A stretch of DNA of 64,000 nucleotides from an uncultured Flavobacteriaceae bacterium (GTDB lineage Bacteria > Bacteroidota > Bacteroidia > Flavobacteriales > Flavobacteriaceae). Each line of letters begins with the position of its first letter. Position 1 is the stretch's first letter. Of this stretch, positions 18,489-28,229 are shown in pieces. Below the pieces are notes generated by a model. It ran no database searches. It was given only the letters and a program-made list of their open reading frames with translations, and was not told the DNA's origin. The position numbers and the translations under genes are program-made. Where the stretch lies: the NCBI GenBank assembly GCA_947500385.1, contig CANMSA010000002.1, forward strand, positions 1 to 64,000, read 5' to 3'.

Positions 18489-18504
18489 AACTTGTCAATG
18501 TAAG

Positions 18505-19932
18505 ATGATTATTAAAAAATCTACTCTTGGGTATATAGCACTGGCTTTGGCTATGCTTTTGATTACCATACTTTGTGAGGTACTGGAATCCCTTGGCATG
18601 ACGCTTATTTTTTCCATGAGTTGCTTTTTCTTTGTAGCCTTGGCTTGTCGTACTTCTTTGGGAAGGTTGAACAACATTACCTCTTTTTTCTTGTTGTTTT
18701 TTGCCTTATACACCTATTCACCAGTATTGACGGTCTATTTCGATGTGGATACCAGAAATTTATTTGAATCGGCAACGGTAGCTTCGAGTTGTGCTTATAC
18801 TACCTTGTCTACTTTAGCATTGTTTGGTTTCGCATTGCCTTTTCTTTTTTTTCTTCCTGAAAGAAAGATTGAAAAGACTTTCTTAGTTGAAAAAAAGAAA
18901 CGTTTTTCACAATATACCTTGTTATTTATGGTCTTAGCAACCTTTGGGGAGCTATTAAATATGTTTCGCGCCGGTGGGGTAGGATTGCTTTCACAGGGAA
19001 AGGCAGTTTACCAGGCCGAAGTAGGGGCGTTGTTCATTACCGTACCATCCATTTTTTTTCTTCAGATTTCGCTGTTTTTTTTGGGTCTACGATTGTACAT
19101 TACGTATGAAAAGCGCATATCTGCAATTTTTAAAAGCAAAATCGTAGCCGTTTCCCTTCTCTTGATTACACCTATTTTACTGCTGTATTTTAGCATTGGT
19201 TTTCGCAGCCCTTTGTTGGCGATTGCCATTGCTTTTTTAATGGGCGCTACCTACTTTGTATCTATCAAGGCCGTTAATAGAAAGGTTTTGGCACTGTTGT
19301 TTATAGGCTATTCTTCGCTTGCCATACTTTTCGGAATTCGAGGCCAGCTTAAACTGCTTTTTTTAACCGGAGACTGGGGCGCTTTCAATGAATACGTAAT
19401 CGAAAACAAAGCGTACCTGCAGTATTACAATCCGGCGAACAATGAGTTTGGGGCGTCTTTTATGAACTATATCAAATATCATGAAGCGAAAGACCAGACG
19501 CCACTTTTATATGGGCAAAGCTATTTGGAGGGGTTTATCATTGCCATACCGGGTGCGCTCTTACCATTTGAAAAACCCCAATCGATTGGATACAAATTTC
19601 GAGACCTCTATTTTTCAGAATATAAAAAGAATAGCAGAATTGCAGGCACGGGCTTTTCGTCGGTCATGGAGGCGGAATGGAACTTTGGTATTCTTGGTCC
19701 TTTTGTTGTCTACTTTTTGATTGGCGGTATTTTTTGGTTACTGGAGTATTTCCGAAATCAGTACAGATTTCTGTTTCTCTTCCCATTGTTTTATGCGATG
19801 ATTTTGCCAGTGTCACAATCGTTTCATAGATCGTCTTCGGGCTTTTACGTGTCCTATACGATCTTGTTGGTCGTTTTTCTTGTTTTTTTATTTATGTTGA
19901 AGTATTTAATAAGAAAGATGGCGTCGTCATAA
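18505..19932 (+). CDS. Wzy-like O-antigen polymerase
   Basis: A 475-residue membrane protein with about twelve hydrophobic segments. Its layout fits the oligosaccharide repeat-unit polymerase family: a GFRSP motif (about residue 233) in the middle and a late extracytoplasmic loop carrying EFGASFMNYIKY and GTGFSSVMEAEWNFGILG. The last of these is a common pattern in Bacteroidota Wzy proteins. It would join repeat units flipped by the adjacent Wzx. Polymerases diverge strongly, so the call depends on topology, these short motifs and the position between wzx and the transferase genes. Confidence 0.8.
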   Translation: MIIKKSTLGYIALALAMLLITILCEVLESLGMTLIFSMSCFFFVALACRTSLGRLNNITSFFLLFFALYTYSPVLTVYFDVDTRNLFESATVASSCAYTTLSTLALFGFALPFLFFLPERKIEKTFLVEKKKRFSQYTLLFMVLATFGELLNMFRAGGVGLLSQGKAVYQAEVGALFITVPSIFFLQISLFFLGLRLYITYEKRISAIFKSKIVAVSLLLITPILLLYFSIGFRSPLLAIAIAFLMGATYFVSIKAVNRKVLALLFIGYSSLAILFGIRGQLKLLFLTGDWGAFNEYVIENKAYLQYYNPANNEFGASFMNYIKYHEAKDQTPLLYGQSYLEGFIIAIPGALLPFEKPQSIGYKFRDLYFSEYKKNSRIAGTGFSSVMEAEWNFGILGPFVVYFLIGGIFWLLEYFRNQYRFLFLFPLFYAMILPVSQSFHRSSSGFYVSYTILLVVFLVFLFMLKYLIRKMASS

Positions 19933-19987
19933 GTGTCTAATGCACTATTTTTGAATTCGATACCCTCTCATATCAAACTATTGTTAA

Positions 19988-20524
19988 ATGCGAAAGTTAT
20001 TTAGAAAGATTTACGGACTGTTCATTTACTACAAATCGGGAGGAGTGGCCTATGCTAGATACCTTGGCGCAAAAGTTGGAAAAGACTGTCGAATTTATAC
20101 TACTTTTTTTGGGTCTGAACCCTTTTTAATCACCATAGGAAATAAAGTAACCATTACCTTGGGGGTAAAACTAATAACACATGACGGTGCCGCTTGGTTG
20201 GCCAATGACGAAAAGGGGAGACGTTACCGTTATCAAAAAATAGTAATAGGGAACGAGGTTTTCATTGGTGCTGATAGTGTTATTATGCCAGGGGTAAAAA
20301 TAGATGATAAAGTGGTTGTAGCGGCAGGTTCGGTTGTCACAAAATCGATTCCGGAAGGTAGCGTGGTTGCTGGGGTTCCTGCGAAAATCATAGGAGATTA
20401 CGGCGCGTTGCATATAAAGATGATACAAGAATATGTCTCGGACAAGGATTTTGTTGGGACAAAAAATTATAAAGAACGCGTTATGGAGGTAACCGATGGG
20501 TCTTTTAAAAAATACATGGACTAA
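19988..20524 (+). CDS. Hexapeptide-repeat acyl(acetyl)transferase
   Basis: The 178-residue protein belongs to the left-handed beta-helix acetyltransferases related to WbbJ and maltose acetyltransferase. Hexapeptide-like turns run through [60 protein letters not shown], and the catalytic histidine is likely in LITHDGA. It probably O- or N-acetylates a sugar of the repeat unit. Its stop codon shares a base with the ATG of asnB (TAATG), so the two are coupled. The acceptor sugar cannot be read from the sequence. Confidence 0.88.
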   Translation: MRKLFRKIYGLFIYYKSGGVAYARYLGAKVGKDCRIYTTFFGSEPFLITIGNKVTITLGVKLITHDGAAWLANDEKGRRYRYQKIVIGNEVFIGADSVIMPGVKIDDKVVVAAGSVVTKSIPEGSVVAGVPAKIIGDYGALHIKMIQEYVSDKDFVGTKNYKERVMEVTDGSFKKYMD

Positions 20525-22326
20525 TGTGCGGAATTTACAGCACCAATATCCCTTACTCCAAAGCTGAGGTAAATGCAAAGCTCGCTTCGATAGCTTATAG
20601 GGGACCTGATTATACGGGAGTTTCAAAAGTTGATTCAGTGACTTTGGGGCATTTACGGCTCTCTATTTTGGATTTGGACCCTCGTTCGCACCAGCCCATG
20701 ATTTCGGAATCTTGTCATATTGTTTTCAATGGGGAAGTATATAACTATATAGCCTTAAAAGAAGAGCTTACCCTATTGGGTTATCATTTTAAGACACAAA
20801 GCGATACCGAGGTTTTACTAATTGGTTATCGGGAATGGGGAGCAGACCTTTTATCCAAGCTGAATGGTATGTTTGCCTTTAGTATATATGACGAACATAC
20901 AGGCAAACTATTTGCCGCCCGAGATCGGTTTGGGCAAAAACCCTTTTACTACTATTGGAAAGATGGCTTTTTTGAAATCTGTAGTCAACTTAGACCATTA
21001 GTTGAAAACCGTAAATTAAACGAAGCTGCCATTTCTATGTATCTCGACTGCCGCTATATACCCACGCCACATTCAATTATCCAAGACGTATATAAGCTTC
21101 CCCCAGGAAACTATATGGAAATTGATTTGAAGAAAAATAAGCTCCAAATCAATACCTATTGGGATTTACGGAACATAAAGCCTCAGGCTATTTCGTATTC
21201 CAAAGCCCTGAAAAAATTGCATTGGTTATTAAAAGATGCTGTTAAGATAAGGTTGCAATCCGATGTTCCACTAGGTTCTTTTTTGTCTGGAGGCATTGAT
21301 TCAGCACTAATATCGAGTATTGCCAATGAAGTGTCCACGACCCAATTGAATACGTTTTGTATTGGCTTTGATAAGCCGGAATACGATGAGAGCAAGATTG
21401 CGGATTCTTATGCTAGGATAATGGGTTCAAACCACACAGAAACGATATGCAGGCCAGAGCAAATCAAAGAATTGATTCCAAGACTGGTTGAGGTATACGA
21501 TGAACCTTTTGCGGATAGTTCTGCCCTTCCTTCGCTTCTTTTGAATTCTGTAGTTAAGAAACACGTAACAGTTGCATTGTCTGGAGATGGGGGAGATGAG
21601 AGTTTTTTGGGTTATAACCATTTTGACCTTTTGACCAAAATGAAAATACTTTTTCAAATACCCTACGTAATTCGAAAAGTAGTCGCAGATACGTTTTTAA
21701 TACGGGTTTTGGGAAAACCATCGGAATCTATTAAGAACGCTTTGAAAACGAAAGATATAAGCGGAATTTTCGATTACGTTTATATAGGATTTAAAACATT
21801 ACTTAAAAAGCGTGATACAGGCTGGCTTCAGTTCTATGAAAAATATAAACATTTGTCTAACCATTTTATGCAACGGGCAGCTGATTTTCATATTAAATTG
21901 TGGTTAGAGAACGATAGCAATGTAAAAGTTGACCGTGCTAGTATGGCCTATTCGGTAGAAGTAAGAAGTCCATTTATGGATCATAGAATTGTTGAATTTG
22001 CCAGGAGCCTTCCTGTTTCTTATAGATATTCTAACAAAAGAAAGAAGCGCATTTTAAGGGATATTTTAAAAGAATATATACCAGAGGCAGTATTTGACCA
22101 ACCCAAAAGTGGTTTTTCAATTCCCTTGGCCGAATGGATCCGCACTGATTTGAAAAAAGAGTTCCAAGAAGAGTTGAATGATAGCTTTTTGAACAATGTG
22201 CCAAATCTTGATACGGCGAAGTTCAAAAAACAATTTAAGGACCACCTTGAGGGCAAAGCCAATAATGCCACTAACATATGGAAGTTATATGTTTTGGCTA
22301 AATGGTATAAAGAATTTAACTTTTAA
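20524..22326 (+). CDS. asnB: Glutamine-hydrolysing asparagine synthase family amidotransferase
   Basis: A complete 600-residue class II amidotransferase. Cys2 after the initiator Met (MCGIYS) is the glutaminase nucleophile; RGPD and the FNGEVYNY segment complete the N-terminal Ntn domain. The C-terminal synthetase domain has the ATP pyrophosphatase loop SGGIDS at about 255-260 and ALSGDGGDE. AsnB homologues inside O-antigen loci (WbpS type) turn the carboxyl of a uronic acid into an amide; the nearby TviB-type dehydrogenase would supply that acid. A general asparagine synthase role is possible but less likely in this place. The gene shares a base with both its neighbours. Confidence 0.92.
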   Translation: MCGIYSTNIPYSKAEVNAKLASIAYRGPDYTGVSKVDSVTLGHLRLSILDLDPRSHQPMISESCHIVFNGEVYNYIALKEELTLLGYHFKTQSDTEVLLIGYREWGADLLSKLNGMFAFSIYDEHTGKLFAARDRFGQKPFYYYWKDGFFEICSQLRPLVENRKLNEAAISMYLDCRYIPTPHSIIQDVYKLPPGNYMEIDLKKNKLQINTYWDLRNIKPQAISYSKALKKLHWLLKDAVKIRLQSDVPLGSFLSGGIDSALISSIANEVSTTQLNTFCIGFDKPEYDESKIADSYARIMGSNHTETICRPEQIKELIPRLVEVYDEPFADSSALPSLLLNSVVKKHVTVALSGDGGDESFLGYNHFDLLTKMKILFQIPYVIRKVVADTFLIRVLGKPSESIKNALKTKDISGIFDYVYIGFKTLLKKRDTGWLQFYEKYKHLSNHFMQRAADFHIKLWLENDSNVKVDRASMAYSVEVRSPFMDHRIVEFARSLPVSYRYSNKRKKRILRDILKEYIPEAVFDQPKSGFSIPLAEWIRTDLKKEFQEELNDSFLNNVPNLDTAKFKKQFKDHLEGKANNATNIWKLYVLAKWYKEFNF

Positions 22327-23432
22327 TGGGCAGAGAGAAATTATACGGACGTGTTTTAGTGGCAATTCCTAGCGATGACCTAGGTGGCGCAGAGCAGTTT
22401 TTGAAAATGATTGCAGCTTTTTTTCTTAAAAATGGAAAAGAAGTGGTCGTTATATGTTTAAAAAAAAGGCGTTTTGGGGGGTGGGACGATATTGAAGCCG
22501 ACTCCAGGGCAACTATCCACTTCGGGAAGTATGATTCAGAGTTCAAAGGATTCTTTGAGCTTTGGCACACCGGGATGGGAATGAAAGGCAACTATGATTA
22601 TGTTTTTTCTTCGCATGTGCATGTCACCGGATTTATGGGAATCATGATTAAAAAACGGAGATTGCGTACAACGTTTTTTATTGGAAGGGAATCAACGTCG
22701 ATTTTCAAACGTTTCAAGGGAATTAAGCTGTTTGTTTTCACGAAATTCTACACGAAAGGCTATCCGAAACTAGATTTGCTTATTTGCCAGACAAATGTGA
22801 TGAAAAGGCAGTTCGTGGAGGCGCTTCCTAAATTAGCGGAGAAACTAAAGGTTGAGGTCATTTCAAATCCGCTTGATTTGGAGGCTATAAAAGGAAAGAG
22901 TACGGAAGAAGTAGATACAACTACCCTAGGAGACTATTTGATTTCTGCAGGGAGGCTTATACATCTAAAAGGGTATGATTTGTTGATCAAGGCTTTTGCG
23001 CAACTAAGTGACCCAAGTTTAAAATTGGTTATTTTAGGGAAGGGTAGTGAGAAGGAAAACTTAGAAGTAATTATCGCCCAAGAACAGCTAGAACAACGCG
23101 TTTTTTTATTGGGACAGGTAGAAAATGTATATCCGTACTTTAAGAATGCCAAAGCCTGTGTGGTTTCTTCCCGTATCGAGGGGTTTCCAAATGTCTTGTT
23201 GCAAATGATGTCCCAAAATACGAAGGTAGTGAGTACCACATGCGCGGGAGGCATTGAGGATATTCCAGGGATTTTTCCATGCGAAACCGAAAGTACGGAA
23301 GCTCTAAAACATGCTGTTGAAAAAGCTGTTGGAGAGGACACAGAGGAAAATAGAGCGGTGTTCGATGCTTTTTTAAAGGAGCGCTCCATCGACCAATTTG
23401 TAAAAAAAGTAGAAGAATTAGCACGAAAATAA
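22326..23432 (+). CDS. Glycosyltransferase family 4
   Basis: The 368-residue GT-B enzyme has an N-terminal acceptor domain opening with IPSDDLGGAEQFL and a C-terminal Rossmann domain with ISAGRLIHLKGYDLLIKAF, then VILGKGSEKENLE, and SRIEGFPNVLLQMM carrying the E-x7-E type nucleotide-sugar-binding motif. Such retaining transferases add hexoses or N-acetylhexosamines to the undecaprenyl-linked acceptor on the cytoplasmic side. It shares one base with asnB. Donor and linkage cannot be stated. Confidence 0.9.
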   Translation: MGREKLYGRVLVAIPSDDLGGAEQFLKMIAAFFLKNGKEVVVICLKKRRFGGWDDIEADSRATIHFGKYDSEFKGFFELWHTGMGMKGNYDYVFSSHVHVTGFMGIMIKKRRLRTTFFIGRESTSIFKRFKGIKLFVFTKFYTKGYPKLDLLICQTNVMKRQFVEALPKLAEKLKVEVISNPLDLEAIKGKSTEEVDTTTLGDYLISAGRLIHLKGYDLLIKAFAQLSDPSLKLVILGKGSEKENLEVIIAQEQLEQRVFLLGQVENVYPYFKNAKACVVSSRIEGFPNVLLQMMSQNTKVVSTTCAGGIEDIPGIFPCETESTEALKHAVEKAVGEDTEENRAVFDAFLKERSIDQFVKKVEELARK

Positions 23433-23485
23433 GATTCCCAACAAAAGGTTTCCGTAATTTTAATCGAACATTTAGCTCTATCCCT

Positions 23486-24595
23486 TTGAAGATTGCCATC
23501 CTCTGTAATACCTCTTGGAATATTTTTAATTTCCGAATGAACTTGATTCAAGCCCTTCAGGAAAAGGGGCATGAAGTTATTCTGATGGCTCCCAAAGATG
23601 AATATACAGATGCCGTAAAGGAGAAGGGTGTTTTGTTCGAGGAAGTGCAGATGAATATTAAAGGGCAAAACCCTATTCAGGATTTAAAGCTCATAATTGC
23701 CTACCGAGCAATTTTTAAACGTATTCAACCTGATTTGCTTTTGACCTATACTATCAAACCAACCATTTATGGCAATCTTGCAGCCCGAGCTAATCAAATA
23801 AAAGTTATTAGCAATATTACAGGATTGGGTACTATTTTCATTAAACCCTCTTTCTCGACTTCCATCGCTGCAATTCTTTATAAAATCGCCTTGGCGAGAT
23901 GCGCACGTGTATTTTTTCAAAACCAGACCGATTACCGTTTCTTTCGCCGAAAAAGATTTGTAAAATGGGAGCAATGCGATATTGTGCCTGGGTCAGGAAT
24001 TGATATTCAAAAATTTAGTTATGAAGATCGAAGGTTTAATATGAAAAACCTTAAAGTTCTTTTTGTTGGTCGAATTATTAGAGATAAAGGAGTTGTTGAG
24101 TTTTTGGAAGCGGCTAGAGGTTTAAAGGAAACACATCCCACAGTGGAGTTCTTCGTTGTTGGTAAATTAGGGTATGAAAACAAAACTGCCTTAAGTAAAA
24201 CAGAATTTCAAAAGTATGTAGAAGATGCTGTTGTAACGCAAATAGAGCATACAGACGATATGGTGGCGGTATACAAAAAGATGGATGTTATGGTGCTGCC
24301 TTCCTATCGTGAAGGTATGTCAAGAGCTCTTTTGGAGTCAGCTGCTATGAAGATGCCTATAATTGCCACGGATGTACCGGGGTGCAGGGAAATTGTAAAC
24401 GACACAGTCAACGGCTATTTAGTAAAAGTAAAAAGTATTGAAGACCTTACACGCAAACTGAACAAGATGCTGTCGTTGTCTGAGAGCCAGCTCATCAATA
24501 TGGGAAATGAAAGCAGGCTGCTCGTTGAACAACAATTTTCCGAATACCTGGTAATTGACAAATATCTAAATGCTATTGATTCTATATTTCCTTAA
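23486..24595 (+). CDS. Glycosyltransferase family 4, PglA-like
   Basis: A 369-residue GT-B enzyme starting at TTG (23486), supported because the family's N-terminal strand KIAILCNTSWNIFNFR follows at once. The N-domain contains LLTYTIKPTIYGNLAA and ISNITGLGTIF, a pattern typical of PglA/WbcN-like transferases that add N-acetylhexosamine to a lipid-linked acetamido sugar. The C-domain has FVGRIIRDKGVVEFLEAA and PSYREGMSRALLESAAM with the E-x7-E motif. It is probably the second sugar-adding enzyme after the WecA-like initiator encoded next to it. Confidence 0.9.
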   Translation: MKIAILCNTSWNIFNFRMNLIQALQEKGHEVILMAPKDEYTDAVKEKGVLFEEVQMNIKGQNPIQDLKLIIAYRAIFKRIQPDLLLTYTIKPTIYGNLAARANQIKVISNITGLGTIFIKPSFSTSIAAILYKIALARCARVFFQNQTDYRFFRRKRFVKWEQCDIVPGSGIDIQKFSYEDRRFNMKNLKVLFVGRIIRDKGVVEFLEAARGLKETHPTVEFFVVGKLGYENKTALSKTEFQKYVEDAVVTQIEHTDDMVAVYKKMDVMVLPSYREGMSRALLESAAMKMPIIATDVPGCREIVNDTVNGYLVKVKSIEDLTRKLNKMLSLSESQLINMGNESRLLVEQQFSEYLVIDKYLNAIDSIFP

Positions 24596-24666
24596 AAATA
24601 TAGGATTTGTTAATTTCCTGTCATGGCTTTCATGGCTGTGGACATCAAAATACCTTAAACATTCAC

Positions 24667-24674
24667 TACTTTTG
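24667..24674 (+). promoter_or_regulatory. Putative -7 element for the WecA-like gene
   Basis: TACTTTTG matches TAnnTTTG, 17 bases before the TTG start at 24692, in a 96-base gap. It suggests an internal promoter in the polysaccharide locus. Confidence 0.35.
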
Positions 24675-24691
24675 CGGAAAGTAAAAGGAGC

Positions 24692-25873
24692 TTGTTTTTT
24701 CTAGAAACATCCATATCGATTTTTATAGGTAGTTTTTTATTGACTTATTTGACCATACCAAAGATTATCAAGGTAGTGGAGCATAAGCGGTTAATGGACG
24801 ACCCGAATGCGCGAAGCTCACATGTTTCTCGCACACCTACCCTAGGAGGGGTCGCTTTTTTCTATACCCTAATATTTGCGTTGTTTTTTATTAGGGGCCG
24901 CGATGCCTTTGATGAGGCCATGTATATTATCCCAGGCCTTACGATTCTTTTTATCGTAGGACTAAAGGATGATTTGGTGGTAATTTCACCAGGAGCAAAG
25001 CTATTATCACAGGTTTTTGCAATCGCATTTATTTTAGCCAATCCTAGTTTTACGATTTTCTCATTCAACGGCTTTCTCAATATTATGGAAATACCGTTCT
25101 ATCTCTACGTGATTATCGCGGGCTTTATGATGATAACGATCATAAATTCATATAATCTAATCGATGGAATAGATGGGCTTGCCTCGGTGGTAGGCATCGT
25201 AATTATGGTGCTGTATACCACTATTTTTTACCTGACCAAGGAGTATTTTTTCGCCCTGTTGAGTATTACAATGAATGCGAGTCTCATGGCATTTTTGGGC
25301 TTTAATCTCTCTTCAGATAAGAAAATCTTTATGGGTGATACGGGTTCTCTGATAGTAGGTTTTGTGATCAGTATCTTAACCCTTAAATTTCTGGCCCTGC
25401 GACCACATGCCTATACGGAGTTGCCGTTCTTGTTAGAAAATGCGCCATTAATAGCCATCAGTATACTTATTGTGCCTTTGTTCGATACCGCGCGGGTCTT
25501 TGCCATACGGATTGCAAATAAAAAAGGCCCCTTCTCTCCCGATAGAAACCATACCCATCATGTTTTGATAGATTATTGGGGACTCACGCACAAACAGGCC
25601 AGCTTTATTATCGGCTGTTTCAATCTGTTGTTTGTGATGCTTTTCATTATCTTGGGTAGTACGGCCAAAAACCTTGGGATGGTCATCATGTTGGTTTCAG
25701 TGGTTATTTTTCTGGGGTACATCTTCTTTAGGTACAACTATAATTTTGCCACCTTAAAGCAAAAAATATTACTTCGCCGAAAAGTGGATAAGATCAAAGG
25801 GAAGGTCGGTGATAAGGAGGAAAGAAGAAAAGTAGCAAGGACCAAAAAAGATGCTGTAGAGGATAATAGTTAA
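24692..25873 (+). CDS. WecA/MraY-family undecaprenyl-phosphate glycosyl-1-phosphate transferase
   Basis: This enzyme starts glycan assembly by moving an acetamido-sugar 1-phosphate from UDP to undecaprenyl phosphate in the inner membrane. The 393-residue polytopic protein has the family landmarks: DDPNARSSHVSRTPTLGG in the first cytoplasmic loop, a KDDLV aspartate pair, NLIDGIDGLAS, FMGDTGSL, and the His-rich loop RNHTHHVLIDYWG. A basic, charged C-terminal tail follows. I use TTG at 24692 because no ATG lies upstream and the first membrane helix begins within eight residues. It is the only initiating transferase seen in the locus. Confidence 0.92.
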   Translation: MFFLETSISIFIGSFLLTYLTIPKIIKVVEHKRLMDDPNARSSHVSRTPTLGGVAFFYTLIFALFFIRGRDAFDEAMYIIPGLTILFIVGLKDDLVVISPGAKLLSQVFAIAFILANPSFTIFSFNGFLNIMEIPFYLYVIIAGFMMITIINSYNLIDGIDGLASVVGIVIMVLYTTIFYLTKEYFFALLSITMNASLMAFLGFNLSSDKKIFMGDTGSLIVGFVISILTLKFLALRPHAYTELPFLLENAPLIAISILIVPLFDTARVFAIRIANKKGPFSPDRNHTHHVLIDYWGLTHKQASFIIGCFNLLFVMLFIILGSTAKNLGMVIMLVSVVIFLGYIFFRYNYNFATLKQKILLRRKVDKIKGKVGDKEERRKVARTKKDAVEDNS

Positions 25874-25900
25874 TTTTATACTGAGCGGTTTAGATAAGAG

Positions 25901-26893
25901 TTGAATAAATATAAAGATTTGAAAAAAGTATTGATTACCGGAGCTGCGGGCTTTTTGGGGTCCCATTTATGTGACCGGTTTGTAAAAGAGGGTTTCTATG
26001 TGATAGCAATGGACAATCTAATTACGGGAGACCTTAAAAACATAGAACATCTGTTTCCCCTGGAGCAGTTTGAATTTTACCACCATGATGTAACCAAATT
26101 TGTTCATATTCCTGGAAAATTGGATTATATCTTGCACTTTGCCTCACCGGCAAGTCCAATTGATTATTTGAAAATACCAATTGAAACATTGAAGGTCGGT
26201 TCTTTGGGCACACTCAATTTATTAGGGCTTGCCAAGGAAAAAGAAGCTACGATCTTGGTAGCTTCTACCTCTGAGGTCTACGGCGATCCACTCGTCCATC
26301 CGCAAAACGAAGAGTACTATGGAAATGTGAGCCCTATTGGGCCAAGGGGTGTGTATGATGAGGCAAAGCGCTTTATGGAATCGATTACGATGGCGTATCA
26401 TCGTTTTCACGGGGTGGATACGCGTATAGTCCGCATTTTTAACACCTATGGCCCTCGAATGCGCTTAAATGATGGGAGGGTAGTACCGGCCTTTATGGGG
26501 CAGGCACTTCGTGGGGAAGATTTGACGGTTTTTGGGGATGGTTCCCAAACGCGCTCTTTTTGTTTTATAGACGACCAGGTCGAAGGTATATACCGACTGT
26601 TATTTAGTGGGTACTCGGACCCCATTAATATTGGAAATCCGCATGAAACGACGATCAAGGAGTTTGCAGAGGAGATTATTAGGCTTACCGGTACGCGACA
26701 AAAAGTAGTTTACAAGGAGCTTCCGCAAGACGACCCCTTGCAAAGACAGCCCGATATTTCAAGAGCGAAGGAAATACTTGATTGGGAACCAAAAGTGGCG
26801 CGCCCAGAGGGTTTAAAAATCGTATACGATTACTTCCAGTCGTTGCCTTTAGAGGTGTTGCAGCGAAAAGCGCACCGAGAATTCAACAAATGA
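25901..26893 (+). CDS. UDP-glucuronate decarboxylase (UXS-type SDR)
   Basis: The predicted reaction is decarboxylation of UDP-glucuronate to UDP-xylose. The 330-residue extended short-chain dehydrogenase has NAD-binding [10 protein letters not shown], the [12 protein letters not shown] segment typical of UXS proteins, STSEVYGDP, and the Tyr-Lys pair in [11 protein letters not shown], followed by [10 protein letters not shown] and [11 protein letters not shown]. Start is TTG at 25901, giving a short lead before the Rossmann strand. It closes the polysaccharide locus. The source of UDP-glucuronate is unclear, as the dehydrogenase at 14380 looks specific for N-acetylhexosamines. Confidence 0.9.
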   Translation: MNKYKDLKKVLITGAAGFLGSHLCDRFVKEGFYVIAMDNLITGDLKNIEHLFPLEQFEFYHHDVTKFVHIPGKLDYILHFASPASPIDYLKIPIETLKVGSLGTLNLLGLAKEKEATILVASTSEVYGDPLVHPQNEEYYGNVSPIGPRGVYDEAKRFMESITMAYHRFHGVDTRIVRIFNTYGPRMRLNDGRVVPAFMGQALRGEDLTVFGDGSQTRSFCFIDDQVEGIYRLLFSGYSDPINIGNPHETTIKEFAEEIIRLTGTRQKVVYKELPQDDPLQRQPDISRAKEILDWEPKVARPEGLKIVYDYFQSLPLEVLQRKAHREFNK

Positions 26894-26927
26894 ACCCAAA
26901 TTCAAACACGTATAAAATAGCTACATA

Positions 26928-28199
26928 ATGAATGTTTTAATCCTTGGTTCCGGTGGTAGGGAACACACGTTGGCCTGGAAACTTGCGCAAAGTCCAAAGC
27001 TTGGCAAGTTGTTCGTTGCGCCTGGCAATGCCGGTACTGCAGAAATCGCCCAAAATATGCCGATCGGCGTAAACGACTTTGAGAAAATCAAGGAGGCCGT
27101 ACTTCAGCACGACATTTCAATGGTGGTGGTAGGCCCGGAGGATCCCCTGGTAAACGGAGTACATGATTTCTTTTTGAAGGATGTGGCCCTCGTCAAAATA
27201 CCGGTAATCGGACCGCAGAAAGCAGCAGCGGAGCTGGAGGGCAGTAAACAATTCGCGAAGGAATTTATGATGCGGCACCGTATTCCTACGGCCGCCTATC
27301 AGAGTTTTACGGCCGATACCCTGGAAGAAGGATATACCTTTTTAGAAAAATTGACACCGCCTTACGTGCTAAAGGCAGATGGGTTGGCCGCCGGTAAAGG
27401 GGTACTGATTTTAAACGACCTCCGGGAGGCAAAGGAGGAACTTAGAACTATGTTGGTCGATGGAAAATTCGGAAATGCCAGTGCCAAAGTGGTCATCGAA
27501 GAGTTTCTGGCGGGAATTGAGCTAAGTGTTTTCGTGCTTACGGATGGGGTGGGCTACAAAGTGCTCCCTACCGCAAAAGACTATAAACGCATTGGCGAAG
27601 GTGATACTGGTCTCAACACAGGCGGCATGGGGGCGATTTCCCCTGTTCCTTTCGTTGATAAGAACTTTATGGACAAGATACATGACCGAATCGTTAAACC
27701 GACCGTAGAAGGCCTTAAAATGGATGATCTGCCCTACAAAGGATTTATTTTTATTGGCCTGATCAAAGTAGGCGATGAACCCATGGTCATCGAATACAAT
27801 GTACGGTTGGGAGATCCAGAGACCGAGGTGGTCGTTCCTAGAATACAAAACGACTTTGTAAGCCTGTTCGAGGCCGTCGCAAACGGCACCTTGGATACGG
27901 TCGACCTGGCAATAGATGGGCGTACGGCCACGACCGTAATGATGGTTTCAGGGGGCTATCCCGAAGCCTATGAGAAGGGAAAGGAGATTAGCGGTTATGA
28001 GAACATTCAAGATTCGCTGGTATTCCACGCAGGAACAAAGGTGGAAGATGATACCGTGCAGACCAGTGGAGGCAGGGTGATGGCCGTTACCTCTTTCGGC
28101 ACCGATTTTAAAGAGGCCCTCTCAAAATCATATGAAAATATTGAAAAGATCCGCTTCGAAGGGATGAATTATCGCAAAGATATAGGGTTCGACCTGTGA
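26928..28199 (+). CDS. purD: Phosphoribosylamine--glycine ligase
   Basis: This enzyme joins 5-phosphoribosylamine and glycine with ATP in step two of purine synthesis. The 423-residue protein has the N-domain motif LGSGGREHTLAWKL, the PGNAGT loop, the ATP-grasp lid and LKADGLAAGKGV, then the metal-binding segment EYNVRLGDPETEVV. Its length matches the family. It lies 34 bases after the UXS gene but belongs to core metabolism, marking the end of the sugar locus. Confidence 0.97.
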   Translation: MNVLILGSGGREHTLAWKLAQSPKLGKLFVAPGNAGTAEIAQNMPIGVNDFEKIKEAVLQHDISMVVVGPEDPLVNGVHDFFLKDVALVKIPVIGPQKAAAELEGSKQFAKEFMMRHRIPTAAYQSFTADTLEEGYTFLEKLTPPYVLKADGLAAGKGVLILNDLREAKEELRTMLVDGKFGNASAKVVIEEFLAGIELSVFVLTDGVGYKVLPTAKDYKRIGEGDTGLNTGGMGAISPVPFVDKNFMDKIHDRIVKPTVEGLKMDDLPYKGFIFIGLIKVGDEPMVIEYNVRLGDPETEVVVPRIQNDFVSLFEAVANGTLDTVDLAIDGRTATTVMMVSGGYPEAYEKGKEISGYENIQDSLVFHAGTKVEDDTVQTSGGRVMAVTSFGTDFKEALSKSYENIEKIRFEGMNYRKDIGFDL

Positions 28200-28229
28200 A
28201 CCCCATCCGTGTAGAATTTTTGAAGATAT

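Noticed and set aside
22934-23668. A 244-codon minus-strand frame
   Set aside because: It is antisense to the GT4 genes, cysteine/phenylalanine-rich and without recognisable motifs.
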